This document shows, in pieces, positions 10,305-16,796 of a DNA stretch of 32,935 nt. The first letter of the stretch is position 1; every line of letters begins with the position of its first letter. The DNA is from Gordonia rhizosphera NBRC 16068 (GTDB lineage: Bacteria > Actinomycetota > Actinomycetes > Mycobacteriales > Mycobacteriaceae). Both the position numbers and the translations under genes were made by a program. The notes under the pieces were generated by a model. It worked only from the letters and a program-made list of their open reading frames with translations, ran no database searches and was not told the origin of the DNA. Location of the stretch: the NCBI RefSeq assembly GCF_000298195.1, contig NZ_BAHC01000068.1:1-32935 (forward strand), read 5' to 3'.

Positions 10305-10643
10305 ATGACCATCCGCACTGTTGCACTGTTGAAGCGCAAGAAGGGTATGTCCTTCGCGGAGTTCGACAAGTACTGGCGCGACGTCCACGCACCGTTGGCC
10401 GCGGAACTGCCCGGCGTGGTCCGCTACATCCAGCGCCACATCGTCCCGCAGGGCGGGGCCGACGAACCGGACAACGTGTTCGGTCTCGACGGTCTGGTGA
10501 TCCTGGACTACGAGAGTGCCGAGGCGATGGATGCCGCCTGGGCGTCGCCGGCCGGACAGAAGGCGCTCGATGATGTGGACAACTTCCTCGACGTCAACAG
10601 TGTGGTCGTCCTCGACGACTACGTCGTCGTCGACAAGGAGTGA
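10305..10643 (+). CDS. EthD-domain protein (dimeric alpha/beta barrel)
   Basis: This small protein of 112 residues has the EthD signature: KRKKGMSFAEFDKYWRDVHAPL near the start (catalogued as the conserved F-x-x-x-W-x-x-x-H-x-P region) and a ferredoxin-like alpha/beta pattern. EthD proteins occur with degradation genes, for example ether and polyketide pathways, as small accessory or isomerase-like enzymes. GAGGAGGGAG at 10290-10299 fixes ATG 10305. It is last in the operon from 7762 and is followed by a strong hairpin. I cannot assign a reaction. Confidence 0.85.
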   Translation: MTIRTVALLKRKKGMSFAEFDKYWRDVHAPLAAELPGVVRYIQRHIVPQGGADEPDNVFGLDGLVILDYESAEAMDAAWASPAGQKALDDVDNFLDVNSVVVLDDYVVVDKE

Positions 10644-10673
10644 CCTGCCCGACTGCCGTGTGAGAGCAGTCGG

Positions 10674-10711
10674 AGGCGCCGACCGGGCCAATGGCGCACC
10701 GGTCGGCGCCT
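10674..10711 (+). terminator. Hairpin terminator after the EthD-like gene
   Basis: AGGCGCCGACCGG (10674-10686) pairs perfectly with 10699-10711 across a 12-nt loop. It lies 30 bp after the stop codon and separates the catabolic operon from tetR. Confidence 0.8.
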
Positions 10712-10729
10712 TCGCGCTCCGCGGAAGAA

Positions 10730-10745
10730 GGCAACGTACGATAGT
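10730..10745 (+). promoter_or_regulatory. Weak operator-like site upstream of tetR
   Basis: GGCAACGTACGATAGT shares the CGTACG centre and 10 of 16 positions with the operator copies at 3156 and 7681, and lies 39 bp before the tetR start. It could be a low-affinity autoregulatory site, but the match is weak and may be chance. Confidence 0.3.
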
Positions 10746-10784
10746 TTGCAAGTTCCGTCGACAATTGATGCCTCGGAGGGTCGT

Positions 10785-11393
10785 ATGCCCCGTGCAACTC
10801 GCCTCACGACGGGTGGAGCCCGCACCCGGAAGTCCATCCGCGAAGCCGCGGTGAAGCTCTTCTACGAACAGGGATACGAGGCCACCTCGTTGCGTGGCGT
10901 CGCGGCCGCTGTCGACCTGCAGGTTGGCAGTCTCTACAACCACATCAACGGCAAGGAAGACCTCCTCGCCGACATCATGATCTCGGTGATGGACGAACTG
11001 CTCGACGCGGTGCACGATGCGGTCGACGCCGCCGGTCCGAGTGCACTGGACAGATATAAGGCTGCGGTGGCAGCCCACATCCGCTACCACGCCGAACACG
11101 CACAGCAGGTCTTTATCGGGAACTCGGAACTGCGTTCGCTCAGCGTGGACAACAAGACGAAGGTCCTCACCAAGCGCGCCGAGTACGAAAGCCTTTTCCT
11201 GCGATTGGTCAAGAAGGTGGCGGCGGAGACCGGCGCCGACGTCCTCGACCCCAAGATCCAGGCATACTCGGTCCTGGCCCAGGGCGCGCACGTGTCCTCC
11301 TGGTATCGCCCGTCGGGGCCGAAACCCCTCGACAAGCTGGTCGACACATACATTCAGCTTGCGGTTCGTGAGCTCGGACTCCCGAACGACTGA
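10785..11393 (+). CDS. TetR/AcrR-family transcriptional regulator
   Basis: This regulator of 202 residues has an N-terminal TetR helix-turn-helix at about residues 15-60 (IREAAVKLFYEQGYEATSLR, then GVAAAVDLQVGSLYNHINGK). The alpha-helical ligand domain contains HIRYHAEHAQQVFIGNSELR, a stretch I associate with actinobacterial TetR proteins that sense acyl-CoAs or lipid metabolites, such as the KstR2 type; this similarity is from memory. ATG 10785 has GGAGGG at 10775-10780; the earlier TTG at 10746 is unlikely. It is the only regulator in the window, placed in the middle of seven matching operator sites. It is therefore the obvious candidate repressor of the whole island. The inducer is probably a pathway acyl-CoA, which is inference. 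Confidence 0.92.
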   Translation: MPRATRLTTGGARTRKSIREAAVKLFYEQGYEATSLRGVAAAVDLQVGSLYNHINGKEDLLADIMISVMDELLDAVHDAVDAAGPSALDRYKAAVAAHIRYHAEHAQQVFIGNSELRSLSVDNKTKVLTKRAEYESLFLRLVKKVAAETGADVLDPKIQAYSVLAQGAHVSSWYRPSGPKPLDKLVDTYIQLAVRELGLPND

Positions 11394-11454
11394 GCGTTGG
11401 TCGTGGTGCATTCGGCCTCGGTGAGACCACGACCGTCACCGATTGCACAACAGC

Positions 11455-11492
11455 ATCGCCCCTTCCGGGTATTCACCGGCGGAAGGGGCGAT
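11455..11492. terminator. Bidirectional hairpin between tetR and maoC
   Basis: ATCGCCCCTTCCG (11455-11467) pairs perfectly with 11480-11492. After a 2-nt mismatch, six more pairs form between 11447-11452 and 11495-11500. It lies between convergent genes ending at 11393 and 11512 and could terminate both. Confidence 0.85.
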
Positions 11493-11511
11493 TGTGTTGT
11501 GACCGCTGTGT

Positions 11512-11997
11512 CTACGCGGCGCGGCGGCGGATCATGAACGAGCTCTGAAAGGTCATCACCGGTTCGCTGCGCTGGTTGCGCACCGTGTAGGAGAACGTCC
11601 AGATCCCACGATCGGTCTTCTTCGTCAGACGCGTGGCCACCAATTCGGCCTCCACGCGAATGGAATCGCCGATGAGAACCGGTTGCTGCGCCCGAACCTC
11701 GTCGAGGCCCAGCCACGCGACCACGTTCGAGAAATAGCCGGTCTGGGTGATCAGCCCGAGAGCGGTCGACAGGGTGAACGGACCGTGGGCGATCCGCTGA
11801 CCGAACTGGGTCGTCGCAGCGTACTGCTCGTCGAGGTGCAGTGAGACGATGTCGCCGGTGAGGCCGGCCCACGAGACGAGATGGGCGTCGGTGACGGTGA
11901 TGCCGGGACTGCACAAGGTGTCGCCCAGACGCAGGTCCTCCCATCGGTGATCGGGGACCCCGATCCTCTCCGGGCTGCTGATTTCGATCGCTGTCAT
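11512..11997 (-). CDS. MaoC-family (R)-enoyl-CoA hydratase/dehydratase
   Basis: This single hot-dog protein of 161 residues carries the hydratase motif region GDIVSLHLDEQYAATTQFGQ followed by RIAHG. The family consensus is D-x-x-x-x-H with a downstream FGxxIAHG. It should add water to, or remove it from, an enoyl-CoA or related thioester. AGGAG 6 nt before ATG 11997 supports the start. It is transcribed alone, leftwards, from a promoter that shares operator 5 with the carboxyltransferase operon. A second MaoC protein is at 14653-15126, so the pathway may contain two hydration steps or hydratases of different specificity. Confidence 0.9.
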   Translation of the reverse strand: MTAIEISSPERIGVPDHRWEDLRLGDTLCSPGITVTDAHLVSWAGLTGDIVSLHLDEQYAATTQFGQRIAHGPFTLSTALGLITQTGYFSNVVAWLGLDEVRAQQPVLIGDSIRVEAELVATRLTKKTDRGIWTFSYTVRNQRSEPVMTFQSSFMIRRRAA

Positions 11998-12034
11998 CGA
12001 GAACTCCTTCTGGCGGTGGTGGTGATGCCCGTGC

Positions 12035-12090
12035 TAATCTACGAGCGAACGTTCGTTTTTAGGTTAGGTTCTCTGCCTGCCGAAGGTCAA
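12035..12090. promoter_or_regulatory. Divergent promoter region with operator 5
   Basis: ACGAGCGAACGTTCGT (12041-12056) lies between maoC (-) and the carboxyltransferase gene (+). On the minus strand, TTGACC (12085-12090), 18 bp and TAACCT (12061-12066) end 4 nt before the operator, the same layout as at the other sites. On the plus strand TAATCT (12035-12040) is a plausible -10 directly beside the site, but no clear -35 is visible. One bound repressor could silence both directions. Confidence 0.72.
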
Positions 12091-12122
12091 GCAACAGCAC
12101 AACAAGTTCGGGATGTGACGAC

Positions 12123-13691
12123 ATGACACAGACAACGGAGTCGATCAAGCCGGCCGACGAGGCACTGGGCCCTCATGACGAACTCGAAGCGCGCCTGGCC
12201 GCCGCGCGCCTCGGGGGCAGTGAGAAGCAGCGCCAGAAGCAGCTCGAGGCCGGGAAGATGCTCGTTCGTGATCGTCTTGCCCTGCTCTTCGACGACGGCT
12301 GGTCGTTCGAGGACGGGCTGCTCGCGCGCTTCGACGAGGGTCTGCCCGGCGACGCCGTGGTCACCTGTGTCGGCAAGGTCGACGGCCGCGATGTCGTGGT
12401 GATCGCCAATGACTACACGGTGAAGGCCGGAACCTGGGGTAAGCGCACCTTCGAAAAGATCGTGCGTGCACAGGAACTGGCCGATTCGACCGGCGTGCCC
12501 ATCGTCTATCTGTTCGACTCGGCGGGCGCGCGCATCGACGAGCAGTTCGAGAGCTTCGCCGGGCGGCGGGCATGGGGCAACATCTTCTACAACCAGGTTC
12601 AGTATTCGGGCCGCGTGCCGCAGGTGTGTGCGCTGTTCGGTCCTTCGCCGGCGGGTTCGGCGTACGTCCCCGCCCTGTGCGATCTGACGATCATGGTTCG
12701 TGGTCACGCCACCGCGTATCTGGGCTCACCCCGTCTCGCGCAGATGGTGACCGGCGAGGACGTGACACTCGAGGAGATGGGCGGTGCCGAGATGCACTCG
12801 ACGGTCTCCGGACTCAGCGACGTGCTGGTCGAGGATGACGAGGAGGCGATCGCCGCGATCCGCGTGTGGTTGTCCTATCTGCCGTCGAACTGGCAGCTCG
12901 AACCTCCCATGGCGGAAGCGGTCGAGCCGTCGTCGCCGCGCACGATCAAGCAGATCGTTCCGGAGGTGGAGTCGGAGGTGTTCGACATCCACGAGCTGAT
13001 CGACGCGCTCGTCGACGACTCCACCTTCTTCCCGTACAAGGATCTCTTCGCTCCCGAGATGGTCACCGGCTTCGCGCGGATCAACGGGCGCAGTGTGGGA
13101 TTGGTGGCCAATCAACCGACCGTCAAGGGTGGGGTCATCTTTCCCGATTCGTCGGACAAGGCGGCACGGTTCATCTGGATCTGCAATGCGTTCAACATTC
13201 CGATCCTGTTCCTCGTCGACATCGCGGGCTACATGATCGGCTCCGCGGTGGAACGCCAGGGCATCATCCGGCACGGGGCCAAGATGATCTTCGCCGTGTC
13301 GGAAGCACGAGTTCCCCGGATCACCGTCCTACTGCGCAAGGCCTACGGCGGTGGCTACCTCGCGATGTCTGGTGCCCCGATGCAGCCCGACGCGCTCATC
13401 GCGCTACCGACGGCGAAACCGGCCCTCATGGGACCGGATGCGGCGGTCAACGGTATCCACTTCAACAGGATTCAGTCGATCGAGGATCCGGTCGAACGGG
13501 CCGCATTCATCGCCGAGAAGCAGGCCGAGTACGCCGACGGGATCGACGTCTTCAAGATCGCCAACGAAAATGCCGTCGAGGCAGTGGTTCCCGCCGATGA
13601 GCTCCGCGCAGAACTCACCTCGCGGCTGGCGCTCTACGTCCGACGTGATCGAACCGCGCCGGCCCGCCGCAACGGTGTCATGCCCGTCTGA
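12123..13691 (+). CDS. Acyl-CoA carboxylase beta subunit (carboxyltransferase)
   Basis: This carboxyltransferase of 522 residues transfers CO2 from carboxybiotin to an acyl-CoA. The N-terminal crotonase-like half contains DSAGARIDEQ and the oxyanion stretch GPSPAGSAYVPALCD. The C-terminal half contains DIAGYMIGSAVERQG, IIRHGAKMIFAVSEA and RKAYGGGYLAM. The length is typical of AccD/PccB/MccB proteins (about 515-550). Several positions differ from textbook propionyl-CoA carboxylase (AGYMIGSAVE where PccB has GFLPGTxQE), so the substrate pocket may be unusual. ATG 12123 has only a weak ribosome binding site. It should pair with the alpha subunit at 5063-6877 or one encoded elsewhere. It leads the operon with the CitE-like lyase and MaoC. 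Confidence 0.93.
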   Translation: MTQTTESIKPADEALGPHDELEARLAAARLGGSEKQRQKQLEAGKMLVRDRLALLFDDGWSFEDGLLARFDEGLPGDAVVTCVGKVDGRDVVVIANDYTVKAGTWGKRTFEKIVRAQELADSTGVPIVYLFDSAGARIDEQFESFAGRRAWGNIFYNQVQYSGRVPQVCALFGPSPAGSAYVPALCDLTIMVRGHATAYLGSPRLAQMVTGEDVTLEEMGGAEMHSTVSGLSDVLVEDDEEAIAAIRVWLSYLPSNWQLEPPMAEAVEPSSPRTIKQIVPEVESEVFDIHELIDALVDDSTFFPYKDLFAPEMVTGFARINGRSVGLVANQPTVKGGVIFPDSSDKAARFIWICNAFNIPILFLVDIAGYMIGSAVERQGIIRHGAKMIFAVSEARVPRITVLLRKAYGGGYLAMSGAPMQPDALIALPTAKPALMGPDAAVNGIHFNRIQSIEDPVERAAFIAEKQAEYADGIDVFKIANENAVEAVVPADELRAELTSRLALYVRRDRTAPARRNGVMPV

Positions 13692-13729
13692 CCGGGGATG
13701 TGCTGAACCGACCAACGAATTGAGGAACG

Positions 13730-14620
13730 ATGCGACCACTGCGATCACTGCTCTTTGTCCCCGCACACCGCGCCGGCTGGGCGGAAAAGGCCGCCCGGAC
13801 CGGCGTCGACGCCGTGATCCTCGATCTGGAGGATTCCGTCCCCGAGAACAGCAAGGCCGAGGCGAGGATCGAGGTGGCACGTTCGATCGAATCGCTACGG
13901 CGGGACTTCCCGCAGACCACGATCCTGATCCGGCCGAACCCGCTCGACACCGATCACTTCGGCAGGGACCTTGACGCGGTCGTGGGGCCGGGGGTGTCCG
14001 GTTTGCTCCTACCGAAGATCTACAACGACCGCGAGGTCCTCGACTTCGCGGCCGTGCTCGATCATTTCGAGATCGAGGCCGGACTGGCGCGAGGGACAAC
14101 CGAGCTCATCCCGACACTCGAGACCGCACGTTCACTCGTGAACTGCGAGCGCATCGCGGCCTGCCACCCGCGGGTGGCCTCTCTGATGGTCGCGGCCGCA
14201 AGGGATGCCGACGTTTCCCGTGAGGTCGGATTCGAGTGGACGCCGGAAGGTCTTGAGACGCTGCATTACCGGAGCAAGGCAGTATTGGCCTGCCGTGCGG
14301 CCGGCCTGGCGCACCCGATTGTCGGGCTCTGGCAGGAGGTCAAGGATCTCGACGGGCTACGGGGTTTTGCCGAACAGAATCGACGACTCGGCTTTGCCGG
14401 CCAGGTCCTCATCCACCCGTCCCATGTCGCGACGGTGAACGACGTGTACGCGCCCGCCCCCACAGTGGTCGAACGTTTCCGGAGGATGATCGACGCCTTC
14501 GACGAGGCGCAGAGCAACGGCCTGGCCGCGGTGATGTTCGAAGGCGAGCACGTCGACATCGCCCACATCAAGACCGCGCGTGGCGTGGTCGAACTCGCCG
14601 ACTCCATCGCGAGTCACTAG
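13730..14620 (+). CDS. CitE-like beta-hydroxyacyl-CoA lyase (HpcH/HpaI family)
   Basis: This protein of 296 residues is a TIM-barrel lyase related to CitE and malyl-CoA/HMG-CoA lyases. Landmarks are RSLLFVPAHRAGWAEKA, the metal-binding LDLEDSVP, substrate-phosphate Arg in IRPNP, PTLETARSLVN with the second metal-binding Glu, and the C-terminal VLIHPSHV. Stand-alone actinobacterial CitE proteins cleave beta-hydroxyacyl-CoAs to acetyl-CoA or another acyl-CoA plus a keto product. In Mycobacterium tuberculosis the homologous gene sits beside a MaoC gene and acyl-CoA carboxylase genes in the leucine-type cluster, as here. GAGGAAC supports ATG 13730. The likely step is C-C cleavage after carboxylation and hydration. 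Confidence 0.88.
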   Translation: MRPLRSLLFVPAHRAGWAEKAARTGVDAVILDLEDSVPENSKAEARIEVARSIESLRRDFPQTTILIRPNPLDTDHFGRDLDAVVGPGVSGLLLPKIYNDREVLDFAAVLDHFEIEAGLARGTTELIPTLETARSLVNCERIAACHPRVASLMVAAARDADVSREVGFEWTPEGLETLHYRSKAVLACRAAGLAHPIVGLWQEVKDLDGLRGFAEQNRRLGFAGQVLIHPSHVATVNDVYAPAPTVVERFRRMIDAFDEAQSNGLAAVMFEGEHVDIAHIKTARGVVELADSIASH

Positions 14621-14652
14621 CCCCACCTGGAACAACACCGAAGGAGACGATC

Positions 14653-15126
14653 ATGGCAGGACTCTATCTGGAAGAGCTCGATCCCGGGCTGACCCTGAAA
14701 CACGACGTCACGCGTACCGTCACCGAGACCGACAACCTCCTCTTCACGACACTGACGATGAACGTCCAGCCGTTGCATCTCGATGCCGAGTTCGCCAAGG
14801 CCACCCAGCACGGCCGGATCCTGGTCAACAGCGTCTTCACCCTCGGCGTTGTCGTCGGGATCCCGGTCGGGGACACCACACTCGGCACGACGCTCGGCAA
14901 CCTCGGCTTCGAGGAGATCACCTTCCCCAACCCGGTGTTCATCGGGGACACGTTGCGGGTCGAGACCGAGATCCTCTCGCGTCGCGAGTCGCAGTCCAAG
15001 CCGGATCGTGGTGTGGTCCGGTTCGAGCACCGTGGTCTCAATCAGCGTGGTGAGGTGGTGTGTACCGTTCGCCGTGCCGGGATGATGCTTAGTCGCCGGC
15101 ATGCCGAATCGGTCGCGGCAGTGTGA
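14653..15126 (+). CDS. MaoC-family hydratase (mesaconyl/methylglutaconyl-CoA hydratase-like)
   Basis: This hot-dog protein of 157 residues has the stretch TETDNLLFTTLTMNVQPLHL, then DAEFAKATQHGRILVNSVFT. This resembles MaoC proteins that hydrate branched dicarboxylic enoyl-CoAs such as mesaconyl-CoA; the assignment is by recalled similarity. GAAGGAG upstream supports ATG 14653. It follows the CitE-like gene by 32 bp and closes the operon. Carboxyltransferase, lyase and hydratase together look like a 3-methylglutaconyl-CoA-type module: carboxylate, hydrate, cleave. The other MaoC protein of the window (11512-11997) is clearly different in sequence. Confidence 0.88.
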   Translation: MAGLYLEELDPGLTLKHDVTRTVTETDNLLFTTLTMNVQPLHLDAEFAKATQHGRILVNSVFTLGVVVGIPVGDTTLGTTLGNLGFEEITFPNPVFIGDTLRVETEILSRRESQSKPDRGVVRFEHRGLNQRGEVVCTVRRAGMMLSRRHAESVAAV

Positions 15127-15149
15127 GCTCGTAGCATTTGCGTTCCCAG

Positions 15150-15177
15150 CGCCGACCCGGGTCATTCCGGGTCGGCG
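15150..15177 (+). terminator. Hairpin terminator after the carboxyltransferase operon
   Basis: CGCCGACCCGG (15150-15160) pairs perfectly with 15167-15177 over the loop GTCATT, 23 bp after the maoC stop codon. Confidence 0.75.
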
Positions 15178-15292
15178 TCGTGCGTTCGTGGACCGTTGCG
15201 GCCTCTCACGCCCAGCGGTGAACAACTGAGTGGCTCAGTGCCAGAACGAATCCTGCCTCCTGCTGCATCAAAACCATAGTCCCGGAACACTA

Positions 15293-15344
15293 TTGACTCG
15301 AAGAGTGGAATGGGTCACAATACATAAAACGAGCAAACGTTCGT
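15293..15344 (+). promoter_or_regulatory. Promoter with operator 6 for the ABC binding protein
   Basis: TTGACT (15293-15298), 17 bp, CACAAT (15316-15321), 7 nt, then ACGAGCAAACGTTCGT (15329-15344). The operator begins about where transcription should start. The region 15293-15350 is a near copy of 16643-16700 (48 of 58 positions identical without gaps; operator identical). Confidence 0.82.
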
Positions 15345-15369
15345 CTGTAATCGAGATCGAGGAAAGCTG

Positions 15370-16494
15370 ATGAAGATATTCACTCGTCATCGTGTGGCGC
15401 TGGCGGCGCTGGCCGTGATCGCCGGGTTCGGAATTGTGGGTTGTACGACCACACCACCGCCCGAGGCTGTCGGACGAAACGCGGCAGCGACAGGGGACGG
15501 CGGTGCGCCGCTGTCCATCGATGAACTCTGTGGCGACAAGCCGGTCAAGATCGCCCACGTCGCGGGATACGGCGCCAATTCCTGGCGCAAGATCACGCAG
15601 GCCGAGCTGACCGACGAACTGTCCGCATGCCCGAATGTGTCGCTGGACTACACGCAGGCCGACGGCGATCTGCAGAAGTACATCACCGCGATCAACTCGT
15701 ATGTGGCCCAAGGTTATGACGCGATCGTGACCTACGACGACTTCGGTAGCCAGGCGCTCAGCGCGCTCCAGAACGCGAAGCGGTCCGGCGTCGTGGTTGT
15801 GCCGTACATCGCAGATCCGGGTGGCAAGGTCGGGGTCGACTACGACGGATACGTGCAGTACGACTTCGACGCCGAGGGCGACACCATGGCGCGCTGGCTC
15901 CAGCCACAGGTGCAGCAGGGCGGACAGGTGCTCTTCTCCGGCGGGCTGCCGGGCGGCAGCCCTTCGACGGTGGCGCTGTGGGACGGTTTCTGGGGTACGG
16001 ACGACAGCCTCGGCAACCCCTTCAAGTCGCTGACGCAGAATCCCCAACCCTCCAATTGGGATCCGGCCTACGAGCAGCGGGCCATGGCGGGTGCGTTGGC
16101 CAAGTATCCGCAGATCAATGGCCTCGTGTCGGACTACGGGGTGGCGTCCAAGGGCGGCCTTCGTGCATTCATCAACGCGGGCAGGCCAATCCCGCCCCTG
16201 GCCACCTCGGCGACCGACAACGAACTCGGCTGCATGTGGCTGCAGTACCACGAGGCCAATCCGCAGTTCCAGCTCCTTACCCTCGATGGCACGACAACCG
16301 TCGTCCGAATCGCGGCACGTAAGGCTCTCGCCGCGGTCAATGGCCTCCCGGACAACGAGCCGGAGCAATTCGAGCTGAAGACCTTCGTCGATACCGTCAA
16401 TGGCAAGCTGCCCACTTGTAAGTCGGACCTGCCGCCGGATGCCGACCTGTCATCGGAGCTGTCTGCGGACCAGCTCGCCGCCGTTTTCAGATAG
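15370..16494 (+). CDS. Sugar-type ABC transporter substrate-binding lipoprotein
   Basis: This protein of 374 residues has a lipoprotein signal peptide: basic start MKIFTRHR, a hydrophobic core, and lipobox GIVGC with the lipidated cysteine at residue 25. The mature protein has the periplasmic-binding fold of the ribose/xylose class (IAHVAGYGANSWRKITQAEL near the start, then a helix-strand repeat with YDAIVTYDDFGSQALSAL and NGLVSDYG). It should capture a ligand outside the membrane for the adjacent ABC importer. GAGGAAAG supports ATG 15370. It has its own operator-controlled promoter and terminator, so it can be made in excess of the permease. Given the catabolic neighbours the ligand is perhaps not a simple sugar; that is inference. 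Confidence 0.9.
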   Translation: MKIFTRHRVALAALAVIAGFGIVGCTTTPPPEAVGRNAAATGDGGAPLSIDELCGDKPVKIAHVAGYGANSWRKITQAELTDELSACPNVSLDYTQADGDLQKYITAINSYVAQGYDAIVTYDDFGSQALSALQNAKRSGVVVVPYIADPGGKVGVDYDGYVQYDFDAEGDTMARWLQPQVQQGGQVLFSGGLPGGSPSTVALWDGFWGTDDSLGNPFKSLTQNPQPSNWDPAYEQRAMAGALAKYPQINGLVSDYGVASKGGLRAFINAGRPIPPLATSATDNELGCMWLQYHEANPQFQLLTLDGTTTVVRIAARKALAAVNGLPDNEPEQFELKTFVDTVNGKLPTCKSDLPPDADLSSELSADQLAAVFR

Positions 16495-16535
16495 CACGGC
16501 GGAGCGGGCGAGCCGGCCCGCATCGTGGGTGACGA

Positions 16536-16570
16536 AACACGCCGGACCTGGCATCCAGGTCCGGCGTGTT
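16536..16570 (+). terminator. Hairpin terminator after the binding-protein gene
   Basis: AACACGCCGGACCTGG (16536-16551) pairs perfectly with 16555-16570 over a 3-nt loop, 41 bp after the stop codon. CGGGTTTGG follows. Confidence 0.85.
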
Positions 16571-16578
16571 CGGGTTTG

Positions 16579-16599
16579 GTCTGGCGCTTCCTGCCAGAC
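16579..16599 (+). terminator. Small second hairpin
   Basis: GTCTGGC (16579-16585) pairs with GCCAGAC (16593-16599) over 7 nt, directly after the strong terminator. It may back it up. It is short and could be chance. Confidence 0.4.
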
Positions 16600-16642
16600 G
16601 AGGTGGGTCGACGACGGTGGCAAATCCGATCCACGTCACATG

Positions 16643-16694
16643 TTGACTCGGAGAGTGCGCAGAGTCACAATAGAAGAAACGAGCAAACGTTCGT
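16643..16694 (+). promoter_or_regulatory. Promoter with operator 7 for the ABC transporter operon
   Basis: TTGACT (16643-16648), 17 bp, CACAAT (16666-16671), 7 nt, then ACGAGCAAACGTTCGT (16679-16694). This is the duplicate of the promoter at 15293-15344, offset by exactly 1350 bp. About 100 nt of untranslated leader follows before ATG 16797. I recognise no riboswitch in it. Confidence 0.82.
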
Positions 16695-16796
16695 CTGTAG
16701 GACGACTAGAGGACCTCGTGTCGTCAAGCGTTCCGGTCGGTGACCGCGGGTTGTCGCCGACTTCCCTCGCAGGTTTCGCGTTGTCGGAGTTAGGAC

